A stretch of 64,000 nt of DNA from Ceratopteris richardii (taxonomy: Eukaryota > Streptophyta > Polypodiopsida > Polypodiales > Pteridaceae), in the NCBI GenBank assembly GCA_020310875.1, contig CM035430.1:98012366-98076365 (forward strand). The letters run 5' to 3'. The notes under the pieces are model-generated. The model made no database searches. It was not told where the DNA came from and saw nothing but the letters and a program-made list of their open reading frames with translations. Each line of letters begins with the position of its first letter. Position 1 is the first letter of the stretch. Of the stretch, positions 22,465-33,987 are shown in pieces. A program made the position numbers and the translations under genes.

Positions 22465-23532
22465 TATTGGAGAAACAATCACTAATTGGACATATATTTG
22501 AAGGTCAAAGCTTTAGAAGAAAACCACATGCCTATGTGAAGGGATAAATTCACAAGTGTATCATATTTGTAAAGTTAGTTCACTTTAGTTCTAGAAGTTT
22601 TTAAAAAAGTCACGAGAATGCGAAAATCTATATAAGTTAGTTTGTATTAACTGACGTGGAGAGAGAAGAAGTGGAAGAAAGTGATAGAAAGAGAGAAGGA
22701 GTTCATTTTATACGAGGGAGTATAGTCGGGCTTCTCTGAGTGAGAAAGCATCTGTAAAACTTCTGAGTTTTCATAGCTATGAGAAAGAACTGAGTAAAGT
22801 TCTGTGTATGAGACTCTCTCCATCATCTCCATGTTTGCCTACTGTGTGATGAATTCAAAAGTTCAAGTTTTTCAAGCAATTCGATGCCTGGCATCGAGTT
22901 TGTGCTAATAAGTCATTATTTTCATTCTCTGTGTGTTACTTGTTGTTGAATCTTTTAAAAACATGAGGTTTGTGGAGCAACTCAATGCCTGGCATCGAGT
23001 TTGAGCATAAAGTCGATGCCTGGCATCGACTTCTAGCATACAAGTGGTCTTCTTCATGTGTGTGTAAAAGAGGGTATTTTTGGTGCAGAAAAAGAGGCTA
23101 AAAAATCTCAAAGTCGATGCCTAGTATTGACTTTGACTGAAATTCGATGCTAGGCATCGAATTTTTATTTTTAGACACTCAGAATTACTAAAGGAGGCAA
23201 AATTTTCAGTTTTGGAAGGTCATACAGGGTCATCTTGTCAGGGCCATAACTTGAGTTCTAGAGATTCGTTTTAGGCATATGATAGCTTGTTGGAAAGCTC
23301 TACTCTTCTAGTTTCAGCCTATAAATATCTTGGAGAAATAATATTTGAGCTAGGAGAAATTAGCAAAATACGGAAGGTATGTCATTTCGGTGACTAGGAA
23401 TTTCTGTAGAAGCAAAGTTCTCACTTTAGGCTATCATTTCTCAAAGTTTGAAGTGGCAATGAGTTAATGGTGACCATAGAGGTGTTCTAGTGTCACATTA
23501 ATTCATTTCTTGTGGTGTTTCATACATCAACA
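22465..23532 (+). repeat. Copia D 5' LTR with palindrome array
   Basis: A 1068-bp LTR. It contains a TATA-like CTATATAAG (22628-22636) and, downstream of it, five copies of a 17-bp palindrome TCGATGCC-N-GGCATCGA or close variants at about 22880, 22980, 23012, 23112 and 23141. A few CpG-type changes have damaged some copies relative to the 3' LTR. Confidence 0.95.
22628..22636 (+). promoter_or_regulatory. TATA box of Copia D LTR
   Basis: CTATATAAG at LTR position about 164, followed by a long downstream segment. The counterpart in the 3' LTR is at 28137-28145. Transcription would start shortly after, placing the palindromes in the transcribed leader and the 3' end of the RNA. Confidence 0.6.
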
Positions 23533-23534
23533 AG

Positions 23535-23547
23535 TGGTATCAGAGCA
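23535..23547 (+). other. Copia D primer binding site
   Basis: TGGTATCAGAGCA two bases after the LTR end CAACA; complementary to initiator Met tRNA. The leader to the gag ATG (23744) holds nothing else recognised. Confidence 0.93.
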
Positions 23548-23743
23548 GAAAGATTCTCGAGAGCAGAAGACGACAAAGGTACGAGAAGTTTTGGAAAGTT
23601 TTCCATTAAAGTTTCAAAGGTGAAGCATTTGAAGACACAATGCATCAAAAGATTAGTTTCGAAGTATCCTCATACACAAAGAATTCCAAAAGGTATTATC
23701 CTTTATCCTTTAAGCTCACAGGTTGCAGCAGAAGGGAAGGAGT

Positions 23744-25225
23744 ATGGTAGATCATATCTCCATTGACAAACTGGACAGAGATAATTACCCCGCATGGGTA
23801 ATGAGAATGGAAGCCTTACTTATGAGTAAGGATCTCAGGATATATGTTACAGGTGAAGAAGAGAAGCCAGTATTTGAAGATGAAAGCCGACCAAAGAAAG
23901 AAGAACTTGATGCTTTAAAGCATTGGCAGAAGAAGGATGCAAGTGCAAAAGCCTACATCTACAATACAATCTCTGATCATTTGCTACCACACATCAGAGG
24001 ATTGGAATCATCTGAAGATATATGGAATGCATTGGAGTATCATTTCCAAAGCACTACTAAAGCAAGGAAAGCAAGTCTATGGTCAGATTTTACAACATTC
24101 AAGAAGAAGCCAAGTCAAAGTATTAGTGATTATGTCACTAAGATGAAGGATCTAGCAGATAGTCTTGGATCCATAGATGAAGATGTTGAAGATCACAGAT
24201 TGATTGCTCAACTACTTGCAGGTTTGAGAGGGGATGAAAGGTGGAAACCTTTTGTCTTATCAACAGAACTTTCATTAAATCATTATGTTCCAGATTTGAA
24301 CCAGTTGCTTGGTTTGATGCTCACATATGAGCAAGACTTGAAGGGAGATGGAGATAAAGGACAAAGTTCTGCAATGTACATGAAGAACAAGAAGAAAGGA
24401 GATAAAGGTAAAGCAAAGGATGAAGAGGAGTCTAGTTCTCAAGCTTATTATGCAAGAGGTAAAGGCACTGGCAGAGGAAGACCAAGAGGTTTTGGAAGAG
24501 GAAGAGGTAATCAAAATAACAACAAAAAGGCTTGTTGGATCTGTGAATTGAGTAATCATTTGGCTCATGACTGTTGGCACAATCAACAAGGATCAAATCA
24601 GAATCAAAACAACAATAGTAGAGGCCGAGGTGGAAGATATCAAAGTAATTTTCAAAGAGGTAGACAAAGTCAAAGAGGAGGCTATGGTAGAGGTGGAGGA
24701 AGAAGTTGGGGACAGAATCAATCCTACAACACCACCTACTACAATTATGCAAATGACACACAGAATGAAAGTCATACATCATTGATGATGAATTCAATCA
24801 GCACATCAGATAAAGAAGATCTAAAGGTATTTTACATTGACTCTGGATGTTCTAATCATTTGTCAAGAAACATAGAATTGATGTCAGAATTGGAAAAAGG
24901 CATTTCTAGTCATACAGTTCAAACAGGAGATAATACAAGACATAGTGTACATTCAATTGGAAAAGTGAAATGCAAGAGTGGAGCAGATTTGCTAACCAAT
25001 GTTTTGTATGTTCCTACAATACCTAAAAACTTGATTAGTGTGGGACAGATAGTTGAAAAAGGTTTTCAAGTTAGGTTTACAAATGAAGGAGTATTTGTTG
25101 AAGATCCAGATAATGGATATAATCAGATTGTCTCTGGTAAGAAAGAAGGTAGACTCTTTACTTTAAGAGTACAAGGGAACATTGGTCAAGCTTTGCTTAC
25201 ACATGGTGAAGGAGTGATTACATAA
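23744..25225 (+). pseudogene. Copia D gag and protease
   Basis: Start chosen at ATG 23744 (MVDHISIDKLDRDNYPAW); the frame is open further upstream only through a TTG. UBN2-type Gag is followed by a Lys-rich and then Arg-Gly-rich linker, a knuckle CWICELSNHLAHDC (CX2CX4HX4C), a second Gly/Arg/Gln-rich stretch, retropepsin FYIDSGCSNHLS with DSG intact, and LYVPTIPKNLISVGQIVEKG. The frame stops at TAA 25223-25225 (GVIT*), directly before LDLWHKRLGHF, and reopens in the same frame. It is therefore one gag-pol gene with a single nonsense codon here. Confidence 0.95.
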
Positions 25226-27950
25226 CTTGATCTCTGGCATAAGAGATTAGGTCATTTCAATGAAAGAGGAATTAAAGCTATGGTTGCTAATCAGTCTGTA
25301 CTAGGATTACCAAATGTGCAAAGTCAACATATGGTTTATAAATGTGAAGCATGTCAAATGGGAAAAGCACACAGGTTACCATTTCAAAAGAAAGGATTCA
25401 AACATGATGGAGTACTAGATCTCATTCATACAGATGTATGGGGACCAACAAAAGAAGGATCTATCAGTGGCTCAAGGTATTATGTTCTTTTCATTGATGA
25501 TGCTACAAGATGGATAACATTATATGTTTTGAAGGAAAGATCAGAAGTGTTTGGAGCTTTCAAGCATTTTCATGCATATGCAAAGAGAGTCACAGGTCAA
25601 AAGCTTAAAAGACTGAGGTCTGATGGAGGGGGAGAATACTTCTCCCAAGAGTTCAATGATTATCTTTGGAATGCAGGTATTAAGAGAGAAATAACTTGCA
25701 GGTATACACCACAACAAAATGGTGTAGCAGAAAGAAGGAACAGGATTTTGGTTGAGTTTGCTAGAGCTATGCTAAAGGAGAAGAACTGTCCAAATTATCT
25801 TTGGGCTGAGGCTGTAAATACAGCCACATATCTTGTGAATAGATTACCATGTGCAACTCTGAATGGAATGACTCCATATGAAGCTTGGTGGGGTAAGAAA
25901 CCAACACTAGATCATTGTAGAGTGTTTGGATCAATTGCATATGCTTATGTGCCATCACAACTTAGGCATAAACTTGAACCAAAGGCAGAAAAATATGTGT
26001 TCATTGGTTATGATGAAAAGCAGATGGGTTACAGATTGTGGAATCCTCTAACCAAACAATTTATTGTTTCTAGAGATGTTACATTTGATGAACAGAAAAG
26101 TTGGTATGCAGATCAAAGTCATACAGCTGAAGAATTTGAGGAGGAGGTAAGAAGATGTGAGAAAGGAAAATCAATTGTGCAGGTGAATAGAGTTGAAGAC
26201 TATATGCAAGCAAGTACATCCAGAAGTGGATTAACAAGAAGGAATGAAGAAGCTCCTATATTTGATGAAGAGGTGTATCCAGACACTTATGAAGAATGTG
26301 AACCAAGAAGGTCAAGCAGGACTAGAAGACAACCAGAAAGGTATTCTTATGATACTTCTTACATAACTCAAAAGAACTATGCATATATGGTCAAAGATGA
26401 TGAAGAACCTCAGAACTATGATGAAGCTAAAGGTAAGAAGCAATGGGAAGAAGCAATGAAGGAAGAGTTCAATGCACTGGAGGAGAACAAGACATGGGAA
26501 CTTGTTCCTAAACCAAATGGTAAGAAAGTAATTGGAAATAAATGGGTTTATAAAGTGAAGAAGCTTGTAGATGGAAGTATAGCCAGATACAAAGCTAGAC
26601 TGGTGGTGAAAGGCTATGCCCAGACCTATGGCATAGATTATGATGAGACATTCAGTCCTCTAGCTAAGATGTCAACTATAAGGACAATTATTGCTATTGC
26701 AGCTTCAAAAGGATGGACTTTGAGTCAACTAGATATAAAGAATGCATTTTTGAATGGATACATATCAGATGAGGTATACATGGAACAACCTCAAGGGTTT
26801 ACACATTCCAGGTATCCAAATTTTGTTTGCAGGTTGAGAAGAGCATTGTATGGATTGAAGCAAGCTCCAAGAGCTTGGAACTATAGACTGGTGAAGTATC
26901 TCAATGATCTTGGATATCAAAGTTCAAAAGCAGATTCAAGTCTACTTATCAAAAGAACAGAGGAAGGTACAATCTACATTTGTATTTATGTAGATGACAT
27001 TATAATCACAGGTACTTCAGATGAAGGAATCAAGGAGGTAAAGAGATTACTTGAGAAAGAGTTCAAGATCAGTGACCTAGGAAAGTTGTCATACTTTCTT
27101 GGAATGGAAGTCACTTATACAGATCATGGCATATATGTATCACAAGAAAGGTATCTTCTGAATCTATTGAAGAAGTTTGATATGGAAAATTGCAGAGAAG
27201 CTTCAACTCCACTTGAAGTTAATCACAAGCTCAGTAAATATGATGGTGCAGAATACAAAGATATGAGGAAGTATCAATCTCTTGTGGGTAGTTTGATTTA
27301 TGCTACACTAACAAGACCTGATCTTAGTTATGCAGTGGGAGTTTTGTCACAATTTTTGCATTGTCCAAAGGACCCACATTGGATTGCAGGTCAAAGAGTT
27401 CTCAGATATATCAAAGGAACTATAAAGGAAGGATTATATTATCCTTTTACATTAGATTTGAAGTTGAGAGCCTACAGTGACTCAGACTGGGCAGGTAACC
27501 AAGATGACAGAAGATCAACTCATGGTTACATGATAACATTGGTGATAAGCTTGTAAGTTGGTGTTCAAAGAAACAACATACAGTAGCATTATCATCAACT
27601 GAAGCAGAGTACAAAGGACTTGTGGAAGCAGCTAAGGAGGTCATATGGATGCAGACATCGTTCAAAAGCTTGGGCATTGATCAAGGTATACCTACAATAC
27701 ATGGAGATAATATGAGTTCACTTTATCTTGCAGCAAATCCAGTATTTCATGCAAGGACAAAGCACATAGAGATATAGTATCATTTTCTCAGAGAAAAGGT
27801 AATGGAGAAGGAGATTGAAGTGGAGTACATTTCTACTAAAGATCAGATAGCAGACATAATGACAAAGAGCTTGGATGGTGTGAAGACCAGCAGATTCAAA
27901 AGCATGGCAGGAGTAAAAGTAAAGAAGATGATATGAAGAAACAAGGAATG
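25226..27950 (+). pseudogene. Copia D integrase, RT and RNase H
   Basis: Same frame as gag after one stop. GAG-pre-integrase (LDLWHKRLGHFN, CEACQMGKAHRLPF). Integrase with LIHTDVWGPTKE, RLRSDGGGEYF and YTPQQNGVAERRNR (all three catalytic residues). C-terminal YRLWNPLTKQFIVSRDVTFD. RT with [24 protein letters not shown] and IYVDDIIITG. RNase H begins YSDSDWAGNQDDRRSTHGY and is then lost to a one-base deletion near 27536. After that [30 protein letters not shown] and ADIMTKSLDG continue in another frame, with a TAG at 27775-27777. Nearly intact; three lesions in total including the upstream TAA. Confidence 0.95.
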
Positions 27951-27961
27951 TCAATTAGTGA

Positions 27962-27972
27962 TTGAGGGGGAG
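27962..27972 (+). other. Copia D polypurine tract
   Basis: TTGAGGGGGAG followed by one C and the LTR start TGTTGG at 27974. Confidence 0.88.
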
Positions 27973-27973
27973 C

Positions 27974-29042
27974 TGTTGGAGAAACAATCACTAATTGGAC
28001 ATATATTTGAAGGTCAAAGATTTAGAAGAAAACCACATGCCTATGTGAAGGGATAAATTCACAAGTGTATCATATTTGTAAAGTTAGTTCACTTTAGTTC
28101 TAGAAGTTTTTTAAAAAGTCACGAGAATGCGAAAATCTATATAAGTTAGTTTGTATTAACTGACGCGGAGAGAGAAGAAGTGGAAGAGAGTGATAGAAAG
28201 AGAGAAGGAGTTCATTTTATACGACGGAGTATAGTCGGGCTTCTCTGAGTGAGAAAGCATCTGTAAAACTTCTGAGTTTTCATAGCTATGAGAAAGAACT
28301 GATTAAAGTTCTGTGTATGAGACTCTCTCCATCATCTCCATGTTTGCCTACTGTGTGATGAATTCAAAAGTTCAAGTTTTTCAAGCAATTCGATGCCTGG
28401 CATCGAGTTTGTGATGATAAGTCATTATTTTCATTCTTTGTGTGTTACCTGTTGTTGAATCTTTTAAAAACATGAGGTTTGTGGAGCAAGTCGATGCCGG
28501 GCATCGAGTTTGAGCATAAAGTCGATGCTTGGCATCGACTTCTAGCATACAAGTGGTCTTCTTCATGTGTGTGTAAAAGAGGGTATTTCTGGTGCAGAAA
28601 AAGAGGCTAAAAAAGCTCAAAGTCGATGCCTGGCATCGACTTTGACTGAAATTCGATGCTAGGCATCGAGTTTTTATTTTTAGACACTCAGAATTACTAA
28701 AGGAGGCAAAATTTCCAATTTTGGAAGGTCATACAGGGTCATCTTGTGAGGGCCATAACTTGAGTTCTAGAGATCCGTTTCAGGCATATCATAGCTTGTT
28801 GGAAAGCTCTACTCTTTTAGTTTCAGCCTATAAAATATCTTGGAGAAATAATATTTGAGCTAGGAGAAATTAGCAAAATACTGAAGGTATGTCATTTCGG
28901 TGACTAGGAATTTTTGTAGAAGCAAAGTTCTCACTTTAGGCTATCATTTCTCAAAGTTTGGAGTGGCAATGAGTTAATGGTGACCATAGAGGTGTTCTAG
29001 TGTCACATTAATTCATTTCTTGTGGTGTTTCATACATCAACA
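27974..29042 (+). repeat. Copia D 3' LTR with palindrome array
   Basis: A 1069-bp copy of 22465-23532 with a scattering of differences. The five palindromes lie at about 28388, 28489, 28520, 28622 and 28651. Arms are better preserved than in the 5' LTR and the centre varies (CCT, CCG, CTT, CTA). Confidence 0.96.
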
Positions 29043-29941
29043 TTTACAAAATTGTAAACATCGAAGTACACAAGAAAACATGATGAGACCTCCCAAGATC
29101 TTCAAAACACCAACCAAATATTTCCAAACTTCAAAAATAAACTTTCCACCAAACTTTCCAAAAAACAGAAATAGGTCACTGTAGCAAAATGACCACCAGA
29201 AACTCTCTCAGCAGAATTTGAGAAACATAATCATATATTCTCAAATTAGACTTTGAGTAGCATGCTCTAGAAACACAAAACATCAAAAAAGGTGGAGTAT
29301 ACCTCCCGAATGAACAGCTTGAAGTCAAGGTAAGAGAAGGCCTGCAACAGCAAGGTATGACTAACTATTTGAATTGAAAAATGATGTACAATAGCAAGAA
29401 AACTTCAAGATCTATGAGAAATTTTGATATGGTTAGAAATTATGAGAGCTAAGGAAACTCCTCCAAGTGAAATCACTCAAAAAGACCTCGAGATATGAAA
29501 GTTTGAAGAGAGGTATGTCACTAATGAGACCATCGGATAGACACAAGAAAGAAGATCTGCAAAACCGCCTACTTGCATGGAGTTTTCTCATTGTAAATTG
29601 TGCAAAAACTGATCTACTTATATAGTACAAGTTGTAGGCTTCGCAATGCAACAAGAATCACTCAATTTGGACATCTACACTAAGAGAACCACTCTTTTTA
29701 TTGAGAGGCTATCAACAGAAGTGCCTTCCTTGTCTAAAAATAGACACCTCTCCTTTCCTTCTACTTTTATCTACTTTTATCTACTTTTATCTACTTTTAT
29801 CTACTTTTGCTCTAACTTTGGAGATGTGAATGCCTCCACATGTTAATTTTCATAACTAATGAGATCCACAAGCTTCCATATACCATTTTTAATAATTAAT
29901 AAAATCCACAAGACTACTTTAGAGCTTGTTTTTATGTAACA
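29043..29941 (-). repeat. Copia E 3' LTR (main part)
   Basis: The rest of the left LTR after Copia D. It matches 33093-33987, ends ATGTAACA, and contains five copies of a 10-bp unit CTACTTTTAT at about 29760-29812, against three in the other LTR. The first 12 bp of this LTR are at 22453-22464. Confidence 0.94.
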
Positions 29942-31660
29942 TTGCCCCCCTCAAGCTCTAAATCCAAAGCTTTGACTCCAAGTAGTACTTTGATTCGCTT
30001 AAGCTTCTGAGCATCCACTGCTTTTGTGAGTGCTTTTGTGAGTATGTCTGCTAATTGATCTTTAGTTCCAACATGTTGAATATCAATATCTTCATTCACC
30101 ACCTTCTCTCGGATATAGTGATAGTGCACTTCAATGTGTTTTGTTCTTGCATGGTACATTGGATTAGACGTGAGCTGTAATGAACTTATATTATCTCCAA
30201 AGAGTATTGGACGTGTTGTAGATAGATTCATATCTTCATAAAGCTTCAAATACCACATAATCTCACATGTTGCATTTGCAAGACTTCTATATTCAGGTTC
30301 TGTGCTTGAAAGTGCTACTGTAGGCTGTTTTTTAGAACTCCATGAAACCAAATTATTACCTGCAAATATCAGATATCCACCTGTACTCCTTCTATCATCC
30401 TTATTTCCAGCCCAATCTGCATCACTGTATGCTTTCAAATTCAAACCTTCATGATATTTATAGCCTAGAACTTCATTTAATGTACCCTTCAAATATCTCA
30501 AGAACCTTTTTGCTACTTGCATATGAACATCTGTGGGTTTGTTCATGAATTGAGACAATGTACTTACACTAAATGGAATATCAGGCCTTGTTAAAGTTGC
30601 ATATATAAGAGAACCAATCAAAGACCTATAGATAAGTGGATCTTCTAAAGGTTCACCATCTTGAGCATTGTACTTCACATTGGGTTCCATTTGATTACTG
30701 ATACTCTTGCAATGCTCCATGCCATATTTCTTTAACAAATCTGAAATATACTTTTTTTTGTAGAAGATATATGCCATCTTCCTTCTTCATAACTTCGATT
30801 CCAAGAATGTACGTCAGTTCTCCTGAATCTAAAATTTTAAATTCAGATCCAAGCTCTGCTTTGATCCTGGCTATCTCACCTTCATTGTTTCCTGTTATTA
30901 TCAAGTCATCCACATAAATTGAGATATAAACAATCAATGATCCTTCAACCTTAACATACAAAGAAGTATCTGCATTTGAACACCTGTATCCCTGCTTTTT
31001 AAGAAACTTTACCAATCTAAAATTCCAAGCCCTTGGAGCTTGCTTAAAACCATACAATGCTTTCAAGAGTTTACATACATGAGTAGGCTTCTTTGAATCT
31101 TCATAACCTGCTCGTTGCTCCATGTACACATCTTATTTTAAATCACCATTGAGAAATGCATTTTATATATCTAATTGATAAAGATTCCATACCTTGCTTG
31201 CAGCAACACTTATTAATGTCCTTATGGTTGATATCTTGGCAACAGGAGAAAATGTCTCCTCATAATCGATGCCATAACTCTGTGCATAACCTTTACAAAC
31301 AAGCCTTGCCTTATATCTACTAACTGAACCATCAATGTTTCTCTTTATCTTGTACACCCATTTGTTACCAATTACCTTCATGTTAGGTTGCCTTGGAACT
31401 AAACTCCATGTATTGTTCTCATACAAAGCTGTTATTTCTTCATCCATTGCTTTAACCCATTTCTTTACCTTTGTCGCTTCTTTAAAAGTTGTTGGTTCCT
31501 GCTCCTCAATAAGTTTTTCAATATAAGCTTCATGAGAAAATCTTTGCGGTTGCCTTCTTTCTCTTACTGGATACCTTGATTGGCTTCTTGTCCTACCATG
31601 CTTTTCTTGCCTTCGAGTTTGAGTTCTTCTTGATGTAGAACCTTCACTTTCTTCTTCCTA
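29932..31660 (-). pseudogene. Copia E RT and RNase H
   Basis: From the minus-strand 5' side: the linker and RT start at 31447-31163 (MDEEITALYENNTWSLVP, GNKWVYKIKRNIDGS, FSPVAKISTIRTL). After a damaged NAFLNGDL, 31129-30695 gives ALYGFKQAPRAWNF and catalytic [13 protein letters not shown] frame change near 30750 leads into 30777-29932 with KYGMEHCKSISNQMEPN, SLIYATLTRPDI and RNase H ([64 protein letters not shown]). The coding end runs into the polypurine tract. Catalytic residues are visible but the frame is broken at least twice. Confidence 0.92.
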
Positions 31661-33010
31661 TGACTCAATTTCCTTTGAAATCAAATCGAGAAATTTCTTC
31701 AATTTCTGATTGGGGGGAGTTGCCTCTTCAGCCTGCCACTGATTATTGTCAAAATCGACCTTGACTCCATTGTCCTCCATCTGTCCAACTGAAATCAAAT
31801 TTCTTGTAATAGTAGGAACAAACAAAACATCTCTAAGAGTTACATGTTCATTAAGTGGACAATCACCAATGTACACTACTTCATGCTCAGTAATATCTCC
31901 TGTAGCAACGGTGACTCTTGAATCAGGTTTGTATAAGTTCACAAACATATTCATGTTGTGACTCATGTGGTTTGAGCAACCACTATCTACATACCAAGTT
32001 TTGTTGTTTACCTTCCCCTTATGTGTCTCTGTATGCATAGCCATAAGAACATTTTCCTTCTGTGTTTGAGCCTCTTCTTGTACTATATTGTTGTTGTGAT
32101 GTATGTGATCTTGGCCTCTTCCTCTTTGTCGTCCTCTAAAACCACCTCTTCTATTCGGATTGGAGAAGCAATCCTTGACATAATGACCAACTTTACCACA
32201 ATAATGGCAAGTAAAGTTACCTTGCTGGTTTGGTTGAGTCTGTTGACTTTGTTGTGTTGTTCTTCCTCCTCTAGTAGCATTGAAGCTTCCTCTTCCTCTT
32301 GCATTGTTGTTGAATCTTCCTCCTCCTCTCCAATTTCCTCTACCTCTTGATCTATTTGATGAAGTATAAAGAGCTTATCCTTGACTACCTCTTTGTGAAT
32401 GATAAGAGTTGCCACCTTCTATGTTGATTTCTTCATTCATCATGAGCGTTTGTAAATCTTCAAAGGATGGTAGATTCTCTCAAGTCATGATAGACGTAAT
32501 GAAAGACTTCCATCTTTCATCTTCTCTCAAGCCATTTAACATGCTATTAAACTTTATATCCTCACTAGGAGATGCATCAATAGAGGCTAATACTTCAATA
32601 AGAGATTTTACCTCAAGAACATAATCATTAACTGATTGTCGTGGCTTCTTTTTTACTCTTGTCAAGTCACCAATAAGTTGTGTTTGCCTCGCTCTGTTTG
32701 TAGTTGCAAATAACCTTTCTAGAGACTCCCAAGCCTCTCTACTAGTATTCAAACTTCTTATATGCCCAAGCATAGTATTGGAAACTGTTTGTGATATAAT
32801 AAACAAAACTCTTCTGTCTCTTTCGATCCATTCTTGCTCTCTTGTTCGATCCGCTTGTGTAGGAGCTTCTGGTAATACCGGCTTCACTTTTGTACCTGTT
32901 ATCAATCCCCAAAGACCTTTAGACATGAGATAAGACTCCATTCTAAATTTTCACATAGGATAATTTCACCCATCTGATAAGTTCTCAATCGATGCACTCA
33001 AATCTGCCAT
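31658..33010 (-). pseudogene. Copia E gag and protease, integrase deleted
   Basis: Starts at ATG 33010 (MADLSASIENLSDG), with two early stops before FRMESYLMSKGLWGL. UBN2-type Gag to about 32480, another stop, Arg-Gly-rich linker, knuckle CHYCGKVGHYVKDC, then 32044-31658 with WYVDSGCSNHMS (retropepsin DSG) and VPTITRNLISVGQM. Directly after VDFDNNQWQAEEA the sequence passes into the acidic or Arg-rich linker that normally lies between integrase and RT (RYPVRERRQPQRFSHEAY). The whole GAG-pre-integrase and integrase core, some 400-450 residues in relatives, is absent. Confidence 0.92.
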
Positions 33011-33077
33011 GTTAAATTGTTGTAAACAAAGAAGATAATTCAATAAGTTGTATGAACGATTTGATACAAAAACAAAA

Positions 33078-33089
33078 GCTCTGGTACCA
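33078..33089 (-). other. Copia E primer binding site
   Basis: The minus strand reads TGGTACCAGAGC next to the 5' LTR. It is the initiator Met tRNA site with one T-to-C change. Confidence 0.85.
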
Positions 33090-33092
33090 CAA

Positions 33093-33987
33093 TGTTGTGT
33101 TTAAAAAATTGTAAACATCAAAGCACACAACGAAACATGATGAGACCTCCCAAGATCTTCAAAACACCAACCATATATTTCCAAACTTCAAAAATAAACT
33201 TTCCACCAAAACTTTCCAAAAAATAGAAATAGGTCACTGTAGAAAAAAAACCACTAGAAACTCTCTGAGCAAAATTTAACAAATATAATCATATATTCTC
33301 AAAGTAGACTCTAAGTAGCATGCGCTAGAAACAAATAACATCAAAAAAAGTGGAGTATAGCTCCCGAACGAACAACTTGAAGTCAAGGTAAGAGAAGGCC
33401 TGCAACAGCAAGGTATGACTAACTGTCTGAATTGAAAAATGATGTACACCAGAAAGTAAACTTCAAGATCTATGCAAAATTTTGATATGGTTAGAAAGCA
33501 TGAGAGCTAAGGAAACTCCTCCAAGTGAAATTACTCAAAAACACCTCATAACGACTGAGATATGAAAGTTTGAAGAGAGGTATGTCACTGATGAGACATT
33601 GGATAGACACAAGAAAGAAGATCTACAAAAGCGCCTACTTTCGTGGAGTTTTCTCATCGTAAATTGTACAAAAACTGATCTAGATATATATTACAAGCTG
33701 TAAGCTTCGCAACGCAACAAGAATCACTCAATTTAGACATCTACACTAAGAGAACCACTCTTTTTATTGAGAGGCTATCAATAGAAGCGCCTTCCTTGTC
33801 TAAAAATAGACACCTCTCCTTTCCTTCTACTTTTATCTACTTTTATCTACTTTTGCTCTAACTTTTGAGATGTGAACGCCTCCACATGTTATTTTTCATA
33901 ACTAATAAGATCCACAAGCTTCCATATACCATTTTTAATAATTAATAAAATCCACAAGACTACTTTAGAGCTTGTTTTTATGTAACA
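33093..33987 (-). repeat. Copia E 5' LTR
   Basis: An 895-bp LTR, TGTTGTGTTTA...TATGTAACA, followed by duplication ACTAG. It has three copies of the CTACTTTTAT unit (about 33826-33855). Confidence 0.95.

Larger units (their letters stand above)
22465..29042 (+). mobile_element. Copia D, complete nested LTR retrotransposon
   Basis: A 6578-bp plus-strand Copia with LTRs of 1068 and 1069 bp (22465-23532 and 27974-29042). The 3' LTR starts TGTTGGAG; the 5' LTR start is mutated to TATTGGAG. Both end CATCAACA. The duplication TTTAC is perfect (22460-22464 and 29043-29047) and falls in the LTR of Copia E. Primer site at 23535-23547, polypurine tract at 27962-27972. The polyprotein has only two stops and one frameshift, so it is younger than Copia E but older than Copia C. 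Confidence 0.97.
22453..33987 (-). mobile_element. Copia E, split by Copia D
   Basis: A minus-strand Copia with LTRs TGTTGTGTTTA...TATGTAACA. The left LTR is 22453-22464 plus 29043-29941, the right LTR 33093-33987. It is flanked by ACTAG at 22448-22452 and 33988-33992. The primer site is a mutated TGGTACCAGAGC (33078-33089) and the polypurine tract is GAGCTTGAGGGGGGC (minus strand, 29943-29957). Copia D inserted 12 bp inside its left LTR. Without Copia D its length is about 4.95 kb. The interior has gag, PR, RT and RH but no integrase core. Confidence 0.95.
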
